From a virus, in the IMG/VR virus record IMGVR_UViG_3300044293_000370, positions 1 through 35,807 of that record: 35,807 nucleotides of DNA. One strand, 5' to 3'. Every line of letters starts with the position of its first letter. Position 1 is the stretch's first letter. The notes beneath the pieces were generated by a model that was given only the letters and a program-made list of their open reading frames with translations, ran no database searches and was not told where the DNA came from. This document shows positions 11,622 to 19,714 of the stretch, piece after piece. Position numbers and translations under genes: made by a program.

Positions 11622-12412
11622 GCCGCATTCGTTCCATTCACCCTGGCATCTGGACCGATGAGGCGTTCGTGACACTGAGCGCGCACGCCCGCGTGTTTCT
11701 GATCGGCCTTTGGACAGAGGCGGACGACAAGGGCATTTTCCCATGGTCGCCGCTTAAGCTGAAAATGCGGCTGTTGCCTGCGGACAATGTGGACGTTGCG
11801 GGGCTGCTTGCCGAACTGGTCGATGGCGGCCTGGTGTTGCCCTATGAATGCGAGGGCAAGACTTACGCTGCGATCCGGAATTTTACCCGCTTTCAGCGCC
11901 CCAAAAAGCCGAACGACATCCACCCGGCTACCGAACAGGCATTGCTTTTTGCGGGGCACGATACGGGAACAAAAGAGGGTGAAAGCAAGAAAGTTCCGGC
12001 GCAGGCCGAAACCAGTTCCGAACCAGTTCCCCACCAGTCCGAAAATCCGCCCGCAGATGGAGGATGGAGGATGGAGGATGGAATAAGAACACCTAAAGGT
12101 GTTTGTGCATCTGGCGATGCACCCGGCTTCACCGCGAATGATTTTGTCGAGTCTTGGAATGAGGCTGCGGCCGCTTGCGGGTTGGCGAAAATCCGCAAGC
12201 TGACTGACGCGCGCCGCAGGGCCTTTGCCGTCCGACGACGAGAATATCCCGAGATTGCCGACTGGCAGAGCGCATTCCGCTGCCTTGTCGAGAACAAGTG
12301 GATGCACGGCGACAACCCTAAGGGCTGGCGCGCCGATCCCGATTTTTTCCTGCAATCTAAGTCATTTACCAAGCTGGTGGAGGGTCAATATGGCCAAGCT
12401 GATCGACCTTAA
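11618..12412 (+). CDS. Phage replication initiation protein (O-like)
   Basis: The 264-aa protein starts IRSIHPGIWTDEAFVTLSAH then ARVFLIGLWTEADDKG, the N-terminal winged-helix signature of many phage replication proteins that bind the origin and load helicase. A Pro/Ser/Glu-rich linker (about 110-165) contains a 7-bp DNA repeat. The C-terminal region (FVESWNEAAAACGLAKIRKL, then RAFRCLVENKWMHG-type helices) resembles primosomal C-terminal domains. GTG 11618 overlaps the preceding stop. No helicase gene follows, so it presumably recruits host DnaB. Confidence 0.85.
   Translation: MSRIRSIHPGIWTDEAFVTLSAHARVFLIGLWTEADDKGIFPWSPLKLKMRLLPADNVDVAGLLAELVDGGLVLPYECEGKTYAAIRNFTRFQRPKKPNDIHPATEQALLFAGHDTGTKEGESKKVPAQAETSSEPVPHQSENPPADGGWRMEDGIRTPKGVCASGDAPGFTANDFVESWNEAAAACGLAKIRKLTDARRRAFAVRRREYPEIADWQSAFRCLVENKWMHGDNPKGWRADPDFFLQSKSFTKLVEGQYGQADRP
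12057..12082. repeat. 7-bp tandem repeat (ATGGAGG)3+ in the replication gene
   Basis: Three full copies of ATGGAGG and most of a fourth lie in the linker-coding part of the O-like gene. Because the unit is not a multiple of three, gain or loss of one copy would shift the frame and cut off the C-terminal domain. Confidence 0.8.
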
Positions 12413-12635
12413 TCGCGGCGGTTCGCAGGCAATTGGCGCGGAGGCGCTGCTGCGGTTCATCGACGACATCAACGTGATCCGGGCGCGCTCGGGCAACCGT
12501 TATCGCTTTGAACCGAAAGCAAACAAGGACAGCGGCATTTTGGAAATGCGCGAGTTCTTCGCGGTTCCGCGCCCGGTTCGCCCCGACACGCCTAGCCCTC
12601 GCTTCGCCGGTCACACGTGGGTTGCAGCAGAATGA
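12390..12635 (+). CDS. Hypothetical 81-aa protein
   Basis: ATG 12390 follows GGAGG by six bases and overlaps the replication gene by 23. The product begins MAKLIDLNRGGSQAIGAEAL. It has a helix (LLRFIDDINVIRARSG), a beta region (RYRFEPKANKDSGILEMREF) and a Pro-rich tail. No family recognised. Placement right after the replication initiator suggests an accessory role in DNA replication. Confidence 0.65.
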   Translation: MAKLIDLNRGGSQAIGAEALLRFIDDINVIRARSGNRYRFEPKANKDSGILEMREFFAVPRPVRPDTPSPRFAGHTWVAAE

Positions 12636-12832
12636 TCCGCCCGATCCCCGCCCCTGGCTATTCGCTGATTAGCGGAACCCGAAAGCCGCCCGCGTCGTGG
12701 GGCACGCACTTGTGGTGCCAGCTTCGCACGGGTTGGTGTGACCTGTTCGCGCCGTGGCCAGTGAGGACAACCCGCTGGGTGCATGACGGGACTGAAGGTG
12801 ACGTGGTGGCAGTGAGGCGAGCCGATGACTGA
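12632..12832 (+). CDS. Hypothetical 66-aa Trp-rich protein
   Basis: ATG 12632 overlaps the preceding stop (ATGA). The product has many aromatic residues and two Cys (GTHLWCQLRTGWCDLFAPW), suggesting a compact beta fold. No known motif. Its last bases overlap the next ATG. Confidence 0.55.
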   Translation: MIRPIPAPGYSLISGTRKPPASWGTHLWCQLRTGWCDLFAPWPVRTTRWVHDGTEGDVVAVRRADD

Positions 12833-13004
12833 CAACTGCAATTCCGATCTAATCGCCACGGCCCGCGCCAACGTCGCGGCAAGGCAAACGCCCGCCAATG
12901 GGCGCGCGATCATGCGGGGCGAGTGGGATGGTGGAACACTGGTGCAAGGCGAGGTCGAACGCCTGCTGCGCGAGCCTATCATGATGGAGGAAGGCGATGA
13001 TTGA
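12825..13004 (+). CDS. Hypothetical 59-aa protein
   Basis: Begins MTDNCNSDLIATARANVAAR and ends with an acidic segment (EEGDD). It overlaps the gene before it by 8 bases and the gene after it by 8. AGTGAGG lies upstream as a partial ribosome site. Probably a small soluble helical protein; function unknown. Confidence 0.5.
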   Translation: MTDNCNSDLIATARANVAARQTPANGRAIMRGEWDGGTLVQGEVERLLREPIMMEEGDD

Positions 13005-13152
13005 ATTTCTAGCAGGTGCCGCGCTGATCTACGCCATCGGCGTTGTTCAGGTCTGGCGTGAGCGCACCGAACACTTTGCGCGGATCGGCGGCGATGGAAA
13101 CGCGCTCAAAATTGCGCTGCTCTGGCCGCTGGCAGTAGGACCGCAGTGGTAA
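12997..13152 (+). CDS. 51-aa membrane-associated protein, last early gene
   Basis: Starts MIEFLAGAALIYAIGVVQVW, one predicted transmembrane segment (about 3-20). After a polar stretch comes a second hydrophobic patch (IALLWPLAVG). GGAGGAAGGCG precedes ATG 12997, a good ribosome site. It closes the rightward early operon just before the large stem-loop. Function unknown. Confidence 0.6.
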   Translation: MIEFLAGAALIYAIGVVQVWRERTEHFARIGGDGNALKIALLWPLAVGPQW

Positions 13153-13181
13153 TGTGCCCTCAGGCCGCCGGAAATGCCCCT

Positions 13182-13242
13182 AGGATTGCGAAGGTGGGTG
13201 CTTGGCATGCTTGCCTAGCCAAGCACCCGTCGCTTCAATCCT
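13182..13242 (+). other. Large stem-loop between early and late modules
   Basis: Two arms (13182-13206 and 13218-13242) pair around an 11-base loop. The inner 11 bp are perfect (GGGTGCTTGGC with GCCAAGCACCC) and the outer 7 bp are perfect (AGGATTG with CAATCCT); a partly mismatched 7-base zone lies between. No T run follows directly. It lies in the 122-base gap after the last early gene, which otherwise holds only the ribosome site of the next gene. It may be a processing or termination element, an origin structure or a small RNA. Confidence 0.65.
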
Positions 13243-13274
13243 ACCCCCCTTAAAACGCCCGGAAAGGAATTGCG

Positions 13275-13805
13275 ATGTCACGAGCCCGTAGAAAGCAGCG
13301 CAAGCACGTCACCGCCGAGGCCCTGGACCTGCCGACGCCCGAGCAACTCAACACGGCAATCTACGACCGCGACTTCGTCATGCACGCCGAAACCGGCACG
13401 AAGGCAATGGCGCACAAGTGCTACCGAGACCCGGTCCTGCGCTGGGAGCGCGACCGAAAGCTAACCGACATACAGGCCAGCGCGATCCGGCGAATGCAGG
13501 CGCTATGGGGCGCGGTTCACGGCGCGCAAAGACTGACAGCGCGATACGATGAGCCGCTAGCGAATTCGACCGGCGAGGACTTGAACCTTCGCATCATCGA
13601 GCTGCGGGACGAATTGCGGCGGATCGAGGGTTACTTCGATGGCGTGCGCCAGTGGTATATGACCTTCGAACGGGTCTGCCGTTTCGGACTTACAGGGCCG
13701 GAAGCCTGCGCAACCGATAGCACTGACGAACGCCGCGCCAGGGATCGGGCGCTTGTGGTTGTGGCGTTCGTGGCGGACCTTATCGCGGCGAAGGAAGGGT
13801 GGTGA
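13275..13805 (+). CDS. Hypothetical 176-aa protein; candidate late regulator (Q-like position)
   Basis: AAGGA lies seven bases before ATG 13275. The N-terminus is basic (MSRARRKQRKHVTAEALDLP). The middle is helical and Arg-rich (DIQASAIRRMQALWGAVHGA), and the C-terminal part has a possible HTH (RVCRFGLTGPEACATDSTDE followed by a helix). No family is recognised. It stands alone between the early operon and a promoter-terminator pair that precedes the terminase, exactly where lambdoid phages place the Q antiterminator. A late-gene regulator role is therefore the leading guess, on context alone. Confidence 0.7.
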   Translation: MSRARRKQRKHVTAEALDLPTPEQLNTAIYDRDFVMHAETGTKAMAHKCYRDPVLRWERDRKLTDIQASAIRRMQALWGAVHGAQRLTARYDEPLANSTGEDLNLRIIELRDELRRIEGYFDGVRQWYMTFERVCRFGLTGPEACATDSTDERRARDRALVVVAFVADLIAAKEGW

Positions 13806-13817
13806 ATTGATGGGGGC

Positions 13818-13846
13818 TTGACTTATTCGGCCCGTTCGTGTAGTCT
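13818..13846 (+). promoter_or_regulatory. Strong late promoter (PR'-like)
   Basis: TTGACT (13818-13823), a 17-base spacer, and TAGTCT (13841-13846) make a good sigma70-type promoter pointing at the terminase genes. Transcription should begin near 13853, just ahead of an intrinsic terminator. Confidence 0.72.
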
Positions 13847-13866
13847 CTCGACAATAACTAGAGATG

Positions 13867-13897
13867 CGCCCGCAGCCGAGAGGTTCGCGGGCGTTTT
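13867..13897 (+). terminator. Intrinsic terminator just after the late promoter (tR'-like)
   Basis: CGCCCGC pairs with GCGGGCG around a 13-base loop and is followed by TTTT. It begins about 20 bases after the -10 box, so unmodified transcripts would end within about 45 bases. This is the layout of an antitermination-controlled late operon. The rest of the 204-base gap to the terminase (13898-14009) holds no gene I can support. Confidence 0.7.
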
Positions 13898-14009
13898 GCA
13901 TTGGGGCGTTCGCGCTCCAGCCCGCCCTAGTCGCAATCTACATTCATTGGGAAAAGCCAAAGCGATCCGGGAACTGCGAGGCGGGCGAATATCACACAGG
14001 GGCAGATGA

Positions 14010-14465
14010 ATGGGCAAGGTAACTAAACTCACTGACGCCGTTCTCATGGCAATCTGTGAAGACGTGGCAAACGGCAAAACCATGAGCGCCGCAGCCAGGG
14101 AACGCGGGGTAACGCCGTCAGCCGTTCGCAAGGCGTTGCTGCGCGACGATACGATGTTTCAACTTTCCTCGCACGCGCGCGAACTGGGCTGCGATGCGCT
14201 TGCCGATCAGTGCATTGAGATCGCGGATGGTGCTGGTGACCCGCAGGATAAGCGCATCAAGATTGACGCGCGCATTCGACTGATCGGCAAGTGGTCGAGT
14301 CGCTACAGCGACAAGGTGACGGTGGAGAACAGCACCACGGTGACGCACAAGTATGACCTCGACAGCATCCCGGACGCGGAGCTTGACCAGCTTGAGCGCA
14401 TCCTTGCCCACGCTGCAAGAAGTAAGGGCGGCGAAGGCGAGGCGGTCGCTTCTAGCGTTCACTGA
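14010..14465 (+). CDS. terS: Terminase small subunit
   Basis: The 151-aa protein has an N-terminal HTH (about 20-45, KTMSAAARERGVTPSAVRKA) that would bind the packaging start site. Then come a conserved helix ELGCDALADQCIEIADGAGD and DARIRLIGKWSSRYSDK, typical of alphaproteobacterial/P22-like TerS. The C-terminal tail would contact TerL. ATG 14010 has AGGGG about 10 bases upstream. It overlaps TerL in another frame, the usual order. Confidence 0.88.
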   Translation: MGKVTKLTDAVLMAICEDVANGKTMSAAARERGVTPSAVRKALLRDDTMFQLSSHARELGCDALADQCIEIADGAGDPQDKRIKIDARIRLIGKWSSRYSDKVTVENSTTVTHKYDLDSIPDAELDQLERILAHAARSKGGEGEAVASSVH

Positions 14466-15798
14466 ATACACGCTGCCGCAGTATCAGCGGGCGGCGCATC
14501 ATGAATTGATCGCGGCGCGGCTTGAAGCGGTCGAACGGGGCGAGGTCGATCGCCTCATGATCTTTATGCCGCCGAGGCACGGCAAGTCAGAGCTGGCGAG
14601 CAAGCGGTTTCCGGCTTGGTGCTTGGGTCGAAAGCCTGATCGGCAGATCATCGCTGCGAGTTACAATAGCGACCTTGCTAATGACTTTGGGCGCAGCGTT
14701 CGCAACCTGATGGCTGAACCTGAGTTCGGGCAGGTCTTTAATGGCGTGACGCTCGCGCCGGATAGCCAGGCGGCGAACCGGATGAACACGAACCGGGGTG
14801 GAGCCTATGTTGCCGCCGGTGTCGGAACTGCGGTTACAGGGCGCGGGGCGCACATTGCGTTGATTGACGACCCGTTCAAGGACCGGGAGGAGGCGGACAG
14901 CGAGCGCCGCCGCGAACTGGTGTGGGATTGGTATAGATCGACGCTCTACACCCGCTTGATGCCGGGCGGCGCAATCGTTCTGATACAGACCCGATGGCAC
15001 GAGGACGATCTTGCGGGGCGATTGCTTCAGCAAGAGTCCGAGCAATGGGATGTGCTGGAGCTTCCGGCGCTGCATCCTGAGCGCGGCGCGCTTTGGCCGG
15101 GGTGGTATGATGAAGCGGCCCTAGCGCGTATCAGGGACACGATTGGGCCGCGTGAATGGTCGGCGCTGTATCAGCAACGCCCGCAGCCTGACGAAGGCAC
15201 GTTCTTTCGCCGAGAGTGGTTCGGCGAGTGGGGTGCCCTGCCGCACTGTCGTTTCTATGGGACAAGTGATTACGCGGTCACGGATGGCGGCGGGGACTAC
15301 ACGGTCCACACGGTATGGGGCGTTGACGCGAAGGGCGACATCTACCGCGCGGAGCGATGGAAGGGCCAAACCGCCTCGGATGAGTGGATTGAGCGCAAGC
15401 TTGACATGGTGGCGAAGTGGAGACCGCTGTGTTGGTTTGGTGAAGGCGGCGTGATTCAGAAGGCGGTCGAGCCAATGCTGCGCCGCCGGATGCGTGAGCG
15501 CGGGGTGCATTGCCGCATGGAGTGGTTGCCTAGCGTTGCTGACAAGCCGACGCGGGCGCGCAGTTTCCAGGCGATGGCCGCAACGGGGCGGGTGAAGTTC
15601 GAGCGCGGGGCGGACTTGAGCGAGTTCCTGGTGTTCCCTGCTGGTAAGCATGATGACGAAGTAGACACCGCTTCGCTGATCGGGCGGGCGATAGATCAAG
15701 CGCATCCAGCGATTGTAGCAGCGCGGCCTGATACAAAAAAGCGCGATCGGTGGGCGTTCAAGGACGAAGGGAGCGACCTCAATTGGAAGACTCTCTGA
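14392..15798 (+). CDS. terL: Terminase large subunit
   Basis: Packages DNA into the prohead. The N-terminal ATPase has Walker A PPRHGKSE (about residues 60-67) and Walker B HIALIDDP (about 155-161). The C-terminal RNase-H-like nuclease has its first Asp in YGTSDYAV (about 293) and last acidic pair in HDDEVD near the end. The frame is open from ATG 14353, but that would overlap TerS by 113 bases. TTG 14392, with GGAG 10 bases upstream, is preferred, giving 468 aa, normal length. The end overlaps the portal gene by 16 bases. Confidence 0.93.
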   Translation: MSASLPTLQEVRAAKARRSLLAFTEYTLPQYQRAAHHELIAARLEAVERGEVDRLMIFMPPRHGKSELASKRFPAWCLGRKPDRQIIAASYNSDLANDFGRSVRNLMAEPEFGQVFNGVTLAPDSQAANRMNTNRGGAYVAAGVGTAVTGRGAHIALIDDPFKDREEADSERRRELVWDWYRSTLYTRLMPGGAIVLIQTRWHEDDLAGRLLQQESEQWDVLELPALHPERGALWPGWYDEAALARIRDTIGPREWSALYQQRPQPDEGTFFRREWFGEWGALPHCRFYGTSDYAVTDGGGDYTVHTVWGVDAKGDIYRAERWKGQTASDEWIERKLDMVAKWRPLCWFGEGGVIQKAVEPMLRRRMRERGVHCRMEWLPSVADKPTRARSFQAMAATGRVKFERGADLSEFLVFPAGKHDDEVDTASLIGRAIDQAHPAIVAARPDTKKRDRWAFKDEGSDLNWKTL

Positions 15799-17621
15799 AC
15801 TACACCGACTTTATTCGGCAATTTGAGGACGGCGAGCGTATCACGTATGATGCGCGCCAGAAGTCCGAGCAGTGCCGCGACTACTTTGACGACAAGCAGC
15901 TTACCGAAAAAGAGCGTGAGGCGTTGACGGATCGCGGGCAGCCGCCTGTGATCTTCAACGAGATCAAGCCCAAGATTAAGACCATGCTCGGGCTGGAAAA
16001 GCAGACACGCAAAGACCCAAAGGCGTTCCCGCGCAACCCTGATGACGAGGATGCGGCCCGCGCCTGCACCGACGCCATCCGCTTTGTGTGCGATGACAGC
16101 CGTTGGGACGATAAGCGCTCCATGGCGGCAAAGAACCTCGCTATTGAAGGCACTGGCGTGGTTTTCGTCGGCGTCAGGAAAGCGCGCGGGGGTTATGATC
16201 CCGAGATCAGGCATGTTGCGTGGGATCGGTTCTATTACGACCCCTACAGCAGCGCTGATGACTTCGCCGACGCCGAGTTTAAGGGTTTGGTCAACTGGCT
16301 TGACCTTGACGAAGCACGCCGCCTGTATCCCGATGCGGATGAGGTGATCCTCGATACGTGGAAGTTAGGCAGCGCGGGGGAGACATACGACGACAAGCCC
16401 AAGTATCAGCTCTGGGCGGATCACAAGCGCAAGCGTGTGCGGTTGTGCGAACACTATTTTAGGCGCGGGGAGGAATGGCTTTACTGCGTCTTCACCGGCG
16501 CGGGCTTTGTGATCGAGCCGCAGCCGTCGCCCTATCTGGACGGCGACGGCGTGCCGGAATGCCCGATCAAGGCAATCTCGCTTTACGTTGACCGCGATAA
16601 CAACCGTTACGGCGAAGTGCAGTCGATGATCTCTCCCCAGGATGAGATCAATAAGCGCCGGTCGAAGTCGCTGCACTTGGTCAATTCGCGGCAGATCAGG
16701 GTTAGCGCTGCGACGGGGCAGGACGCCGAGAAGGTGCGCAAAGAATTGTCGCGTCCCGACGGGGTGTTCATCGGCGAGCCGGGGGATGTTGAGGTTCTGC
16801 CGACTAGAGATATGCTTGCTGGCAACCTGGGCCTGATGAAGGATGCGCGCGAGCATATCCACCGCGTGGGTGCTAACTCGGCGATGGCAGGCAAGGACAC
16901 TGGCGGGCAGTCCGGCAAGGCGATTGCGTTGCAGCAGATGGGGGGCGTGACGGAGAGCGCCGATTATCTCGATGCTATCCGCCGCCTGAGCCTTGCGGTC
17001 TACCGTTCGGTATGGGCGCGCATCCGCCAGTTCTGGACGGCAGAGCGCTGGATCAGGGTTACGGATGACCAGAGCAACGTCCGCTTTGTGGGCCTGAACC
17101 GCCCCGTCACGGCGTTGCAGATGATGGCCAAGCAAATGGGCGTTACCAAGGAGAACGTGGCCGAGGCACCGCAGGAAGTGCAGCAGCGGCTTCAGGCGCT
17201 GGCGCAAGACCCGCGCGCCGAAATGATCGTGGCGACTGAAAATAACGTAACCGAGTTGGACGTTGACATTGTGGTCGATGAGGGCGTGGACACGCCGACC
17301 ATTCAGGCGGAACAGTTTGAGGTTGTGGCAAAGATGTTGCCGGGCGCGCCGCCCGCCATTCAACCGATCCTTTGGGAAGCGCTGTTTGCGAATAGCTCTT
17401 TTCGAGAAAAGGACAAGGTGCTTGAGGCGCTGCGAGCGCCGCCAAACCCTGAGCAGGTGGCATTGCAGCAAGCCGCGCAACAGATGGCATTGCAGGGGCA
17501 ACAGGCAGAGATTGCGAAGACCATGAGCGAGACTGCCGAGAATGAAGCGCAGGCCGCTGCAATTGTGGCGGGGATGCAGTTCAAGGCACTTGAGACGGGC
17601 GCGAGGCTCGCCGGAGCATAG
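15783..17621 (+). CDS. P22-type portal protein
   Basis: The 612-aa protein matches the large P22-like portal family. N-terminal VIFNEIKPKIKTMLGLEKQT is followed by VFVGVRKARGGYDPEIRHVA and DRFYYDPYSSADDFADAEF, then stem-region SMISPQDEINKRRSKSLHLV. A Gln-rich C-terminal helical barrel (VALQQAAQQMALQGQQAEIA) follows. It forms the dodecameric DNA gate at the capsid vertex. The best start is TTG 15783 with AGGGAG nine bases before it. Downstream is a separate scaffold gene. Length and tail fit short-tailed phages. Confidence 0.92.
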   Translation: MEDSLNYTDFIRQFEDGERITYDARQKSEQCRDYFDDKQLTEKEREALTDRGQPPVIFNEIKPKIKTMLGLEKQTRKDPKAFPRNPDDEDAARACTDAIRFVCDDSRWDDKRSMAAKNLAIEGTGVVFVGVRKARGGYDPEIRHVAWDRFYYDPYSSADDFADAEFKGLVNWLDLDEARRLYPDADEVILDTWKLGSAGETYDDKPKYQLWADHKRKRVRLCEHYFRRGEEWLYCVFTGAGFVIEPQPSPYLDGDGVPECPIKAISLYVDRDNNRYGEVQSMISPQDEINKRRSKSLHLVNSRQIRVSAATGQDAEKVRKELSRPDGVFIGEPGDVEVLPTRDMLAGNLGLMKDAREHIHRVGANSAMAGKDTGGQSGKAIALQQMGGVTESADYLDAIRRLSLAVYRSVWARIRQFWTAERWIRVTDDQSNVRFVGLNRPVTALQMMAKQMGVTKENVAEAPQEVQQRLQALAQDPRAEMIVATENNVTELDVDIVVDEGVDTPTIQAEQFEVVAKMLPGAPPAIQPILWEALFANSSFREKDKVLEALRAPPNPEQVALQQAAQQMALQGQQAEIAKTMSETAENEAQAAAIVAGMQFKALETGARLAGA

Positions 17622-17632
17622 AGTTCAACGCT

Positions 17633-17713
17633 GTGACAGCGTGGAAGGTGCCGCCGACCAACGGGCGTTTTGATGGTGCCGCCTACCTTAAGGGCGTTTG
17701 GGTGCAACCATGA
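17633..17713 (+). CDS. Possible 26-aa micro-ORF before the scaffold gene
   Basis: GTG 17633 opens MTAWKVPPTNGRFDGAAYLK and ends with a TGA overlapping the scaffold ATG (ATGA). It fills the 88-base gap between portal and scaffold. No strong ribosome site is seen, so confidence is low; it may help couple scaffold translation. Confidence 0.35.
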   Translation: MTAWKVPPTNGRFDGAAYLKGVWVQP

Positions 17714-18468
17714 CAAGGAAGTCTCTCGACAATATCCTGAGTGAAGACACCGGAACCGAAATGGAGATCAGGCCCAGCCTGCCCGAGACGGACCCGGAAC
17801 CGGGCGTTCAATCCGAGGAAACCGAGCCGCAACCCCGCGATGAACGCGGCAAGTTTGCGCCGAAGGAGGCCGGGGAGCCTAAAGCAGAGCCGCCGTCTGC
17901 CCTTCCGAAGGACGTTTACGAGCCGCTGCGCGCGGTTCGGGACGAGAACAAGACCCTCAAGGAGCAGCTTGAGGCGTTGCGCCGTGAAATTCAGCAACCC
18001 AAGGAGCCGCCCGCGCCCCCGCCTTCCATGTGGGAGGACGACCAGGCGTGGCAACAGCACTTCGGCGGGCAGGTTGTGTCTGCCGCCGTGCAGCAGGCCA
18101 GCTTTCAGAACAAGCTTGCCACTTCCGAGTTCTATGCCCGCAAGAACATTGAGGGCTTTGAGCAGGAATGGCAGTCGCTTAATCAGTGGTTGGTCGAAAA
18201 CCCCGCCGTCGCACAACAGGCATCGGCGGACTACGACCCTTGGGGTTTTGCTTTCCGCGCCTACAAGAACCAGCGCACCATGCAGGAACTTGGGGCAACC
18301 GACATTGACCAGTTGAAGGCGCAGATCAGGGTGCAGGTTGAGGCCGAAATGGCCGCACAACGGCCTGCCACCCCGAACATCCCGCCTTCGCTTTCCAACC
18401 AACGCAGCGTTTCCGGTCGCACTGGCCCCGCATGGGCCGGTCCCAAGCCGCTGAACGAACTGCTCTAG
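17710..18468 (+). CDS. Scaffolding protein
   Basis: The 252-aa protein is highly charged and helical. It has an acidic Pro/Glu-rich N-terminus (LPETDPEPGVQSEETEPQP), the ERGKFAPKE motif seen in many scaffolds, a coiled coil (DENKTLKEQLEALRREIQQP) and a Pro-rich tail ending PLNELL. It lies between portal and coat, the standard place for the internal scaffold that shapes the prohead and then leaves. ATG 17710 is preferred over a TTG 12 bases earlier. Confidence 0.85.
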   Translation: MTRKSLDNILSEDTGTEMEIRPSLPETDPEPGVQSEETEPQPRDERGKFAPKEAGEPKAEPPSALPKDVYEPLRAVRDENKTLKEQLEALRREIQQPKEPPAPPPSMWEDDQAWQQHFGGQVVSAAVQQASFQNKLATSEFYARKNIEGFEQEWQSLNQWLVENPAVAQQASADYDPWGFAFRAYKNQRTMQELGATDIDQLKAQIRVQVEAEMAAQRPATPNIPPSLSNQRSVSGRTGPAWAGPKPLNELL

Positions 18469-18539
18469 CCCGACAAGCAACGCCGTGAGGCGTCGCATTC
18501 CCAACACGCGGCAATGCCGCAACAGATGGATTTTTTATC

Positions 18540-19661
18540 ATGGCAGATACCAGTGTGCCGACGGCACTCCAGGTGGAGCAGTGGGACGACCGCTTCTTCA
18601 CCGAATACCTCCACGACGGCGGCTTCAAAGACCTCATGGGGACCAACGAAAACGCGGTCATTCAGGTCAAGGAGCAGCCTGGTAAGGGCAATGGTGACAA
18701 GGTCACTATCCAGCTCATCAACCGCCTGACCAATGCCGCAGTGACGGGCACCTCGACCCTTGAGGGGAACGAGGAAGACATGTCGCAGCGCTCGTTCTCG
18801 ATCACCGTGAACAAGCGCCGCAACGCTGTCCGTATCCCCGAAATGGCTGAAGTGCAGTCGGCAATCTCGCTTCGTGACGCCGCCCGCGCCACCCTGCTTG
18901 ACTGGGCGATGGAGGATACCCGTGACCTTTTCATCCGCGCTCTCGGCAGCCTAAATGGCACCGCGTTCGTGGATCGCACCGCCACCATTGCGGATGCGTG
19001 GCTGGTGGACAACAAAGACCGCACCGTGTTCGGCGCTTATGCGCGCGGCGGTTCGTCGGGCGGTTCTGACATGTCGGCTGATCTTGCGCAGCTCGACACC
19101 ACGGCTGACCTGTTCAACTTCAGCCGTCTTGACGACATGATTTACGTCGCCAAGACCTGTAACCCGAAAATCCGCCCGATGCGGGACAGCGGCAACGGCA
19201 AGCGGTATTACATCGCTTTCGCCCACCCGGCTGCTTTCCGCGACCTGCGCAACAGCATCGACACCGAAGTTCTCGCTTCGACCGTCGTGCAGATGCAGGC
19301 GAGCAAGCTGTTTGAGGGTGGCGACATCCTGTGGAACGGCGTGATCGTCAAGGAAACCGACAACCTGCCGATCTATGAGAACCTCGGCGCTTCGGGCACG
19401 ACTGAAGTGACCCCGGTTTATCTGTGCGGCGCGCAGGCGGTGGCGGCGGCCTATGCGAACCGCTGGCGCTCGAAGACCGAGGTTTTCGACTACGGTGACA
19501 AGTATGGCGTCGCTATCGACGGCATTTACGGCATCGAGAAGATCATCTTCGGCACCGGCACGAACGACACCGACGACCGCAAGGACCACGGCGTTGTGAC
19601 CGGCTTCTTCGCTACCACTGAAGCGGCGACCGTTGCGGCTGCCGTTGCGGCGGAAAACTAA
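18540..19661 (+). CDS. Major capsid protein (N4-gp56 / DUF4043 type)
   Basis: The 373-aa protein forms the capsid shell. The N-terminal region FKDLMGTNENAVIQVKEQPG, then LTNAAVTGTSTLEGNEEDMS, is typical of the N4 gp56/DUF4043 coat family with the HK97 fold. YYIAFAHPAAFRDLRN and YGIEKIIFGTGTN are further conserved pieces. This family differs from the P22 coat although the portal and tail are P22-like, so the head module looks mosaic. No good ribosome site precedes ATG 18540, unexpected for an abundant protein; the 71-base upstream gap may hold translation signals not recognisable by eye. Confidence 0.88.
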   Translation: MADTSVPTALQVEQWDDRFFTEYLHDGGFKDLMGTNENAVIQVKEQPGKGNGDKVTIQLINRLTNAAVTGTSTLEGNEEDMSQRSFSITVNKRRNAVRIPEMAEVQSAISLRDAARATLLDWAMEDTRDLFIRALGSLNGTAFVDRTATIADAWLVDNKDRTVFGAYARGGSSGGSDMSADLAQLDTTADLFNFSRLDDMIYVAKTCNPKIRPMRDSGNGKRYYIAFAHPAAFRDLRNSIDTEVLASTVVQMQASKLFEGGDILWNGVIVKETDNLPIYENLGASGTTEVTPVYLCGAQAVAAAYANRWRSKTEVFDYGDKYGVAIDGIYGIEKIIFGTGTNDTDDRKDHGVVTGFFATTEAATVAAAVAAEN

Positions 19662-19668
19662 GTTGAAC

Positions 19669-19698
19669 GGGGCGGGCTGAGAGGCTCGCCCCTTTCTT
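19669..19698 (+). terminator. Intrinsic terminator after the coat gene
   Basis: GGGGCGGGC pairs with GCTCGCCCC (one G-T pair) around a six-base loop, followed by TTTCTT. It lies between coat and the next structural gene and would lower downstream transcript levels unless read through. Confidence 0.72.
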
Positions 19699-19714
19699 AT
19701 TTGGGAGACACGCA

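Noticed and set aside
16365-17501. 378-aa minus-strand ORF inside the portal gene
   Set aside because: Composition is that of a shadow frame in high-GC DNA (His/Arg/Leu-rich); the plus strand encodes a clear portal.
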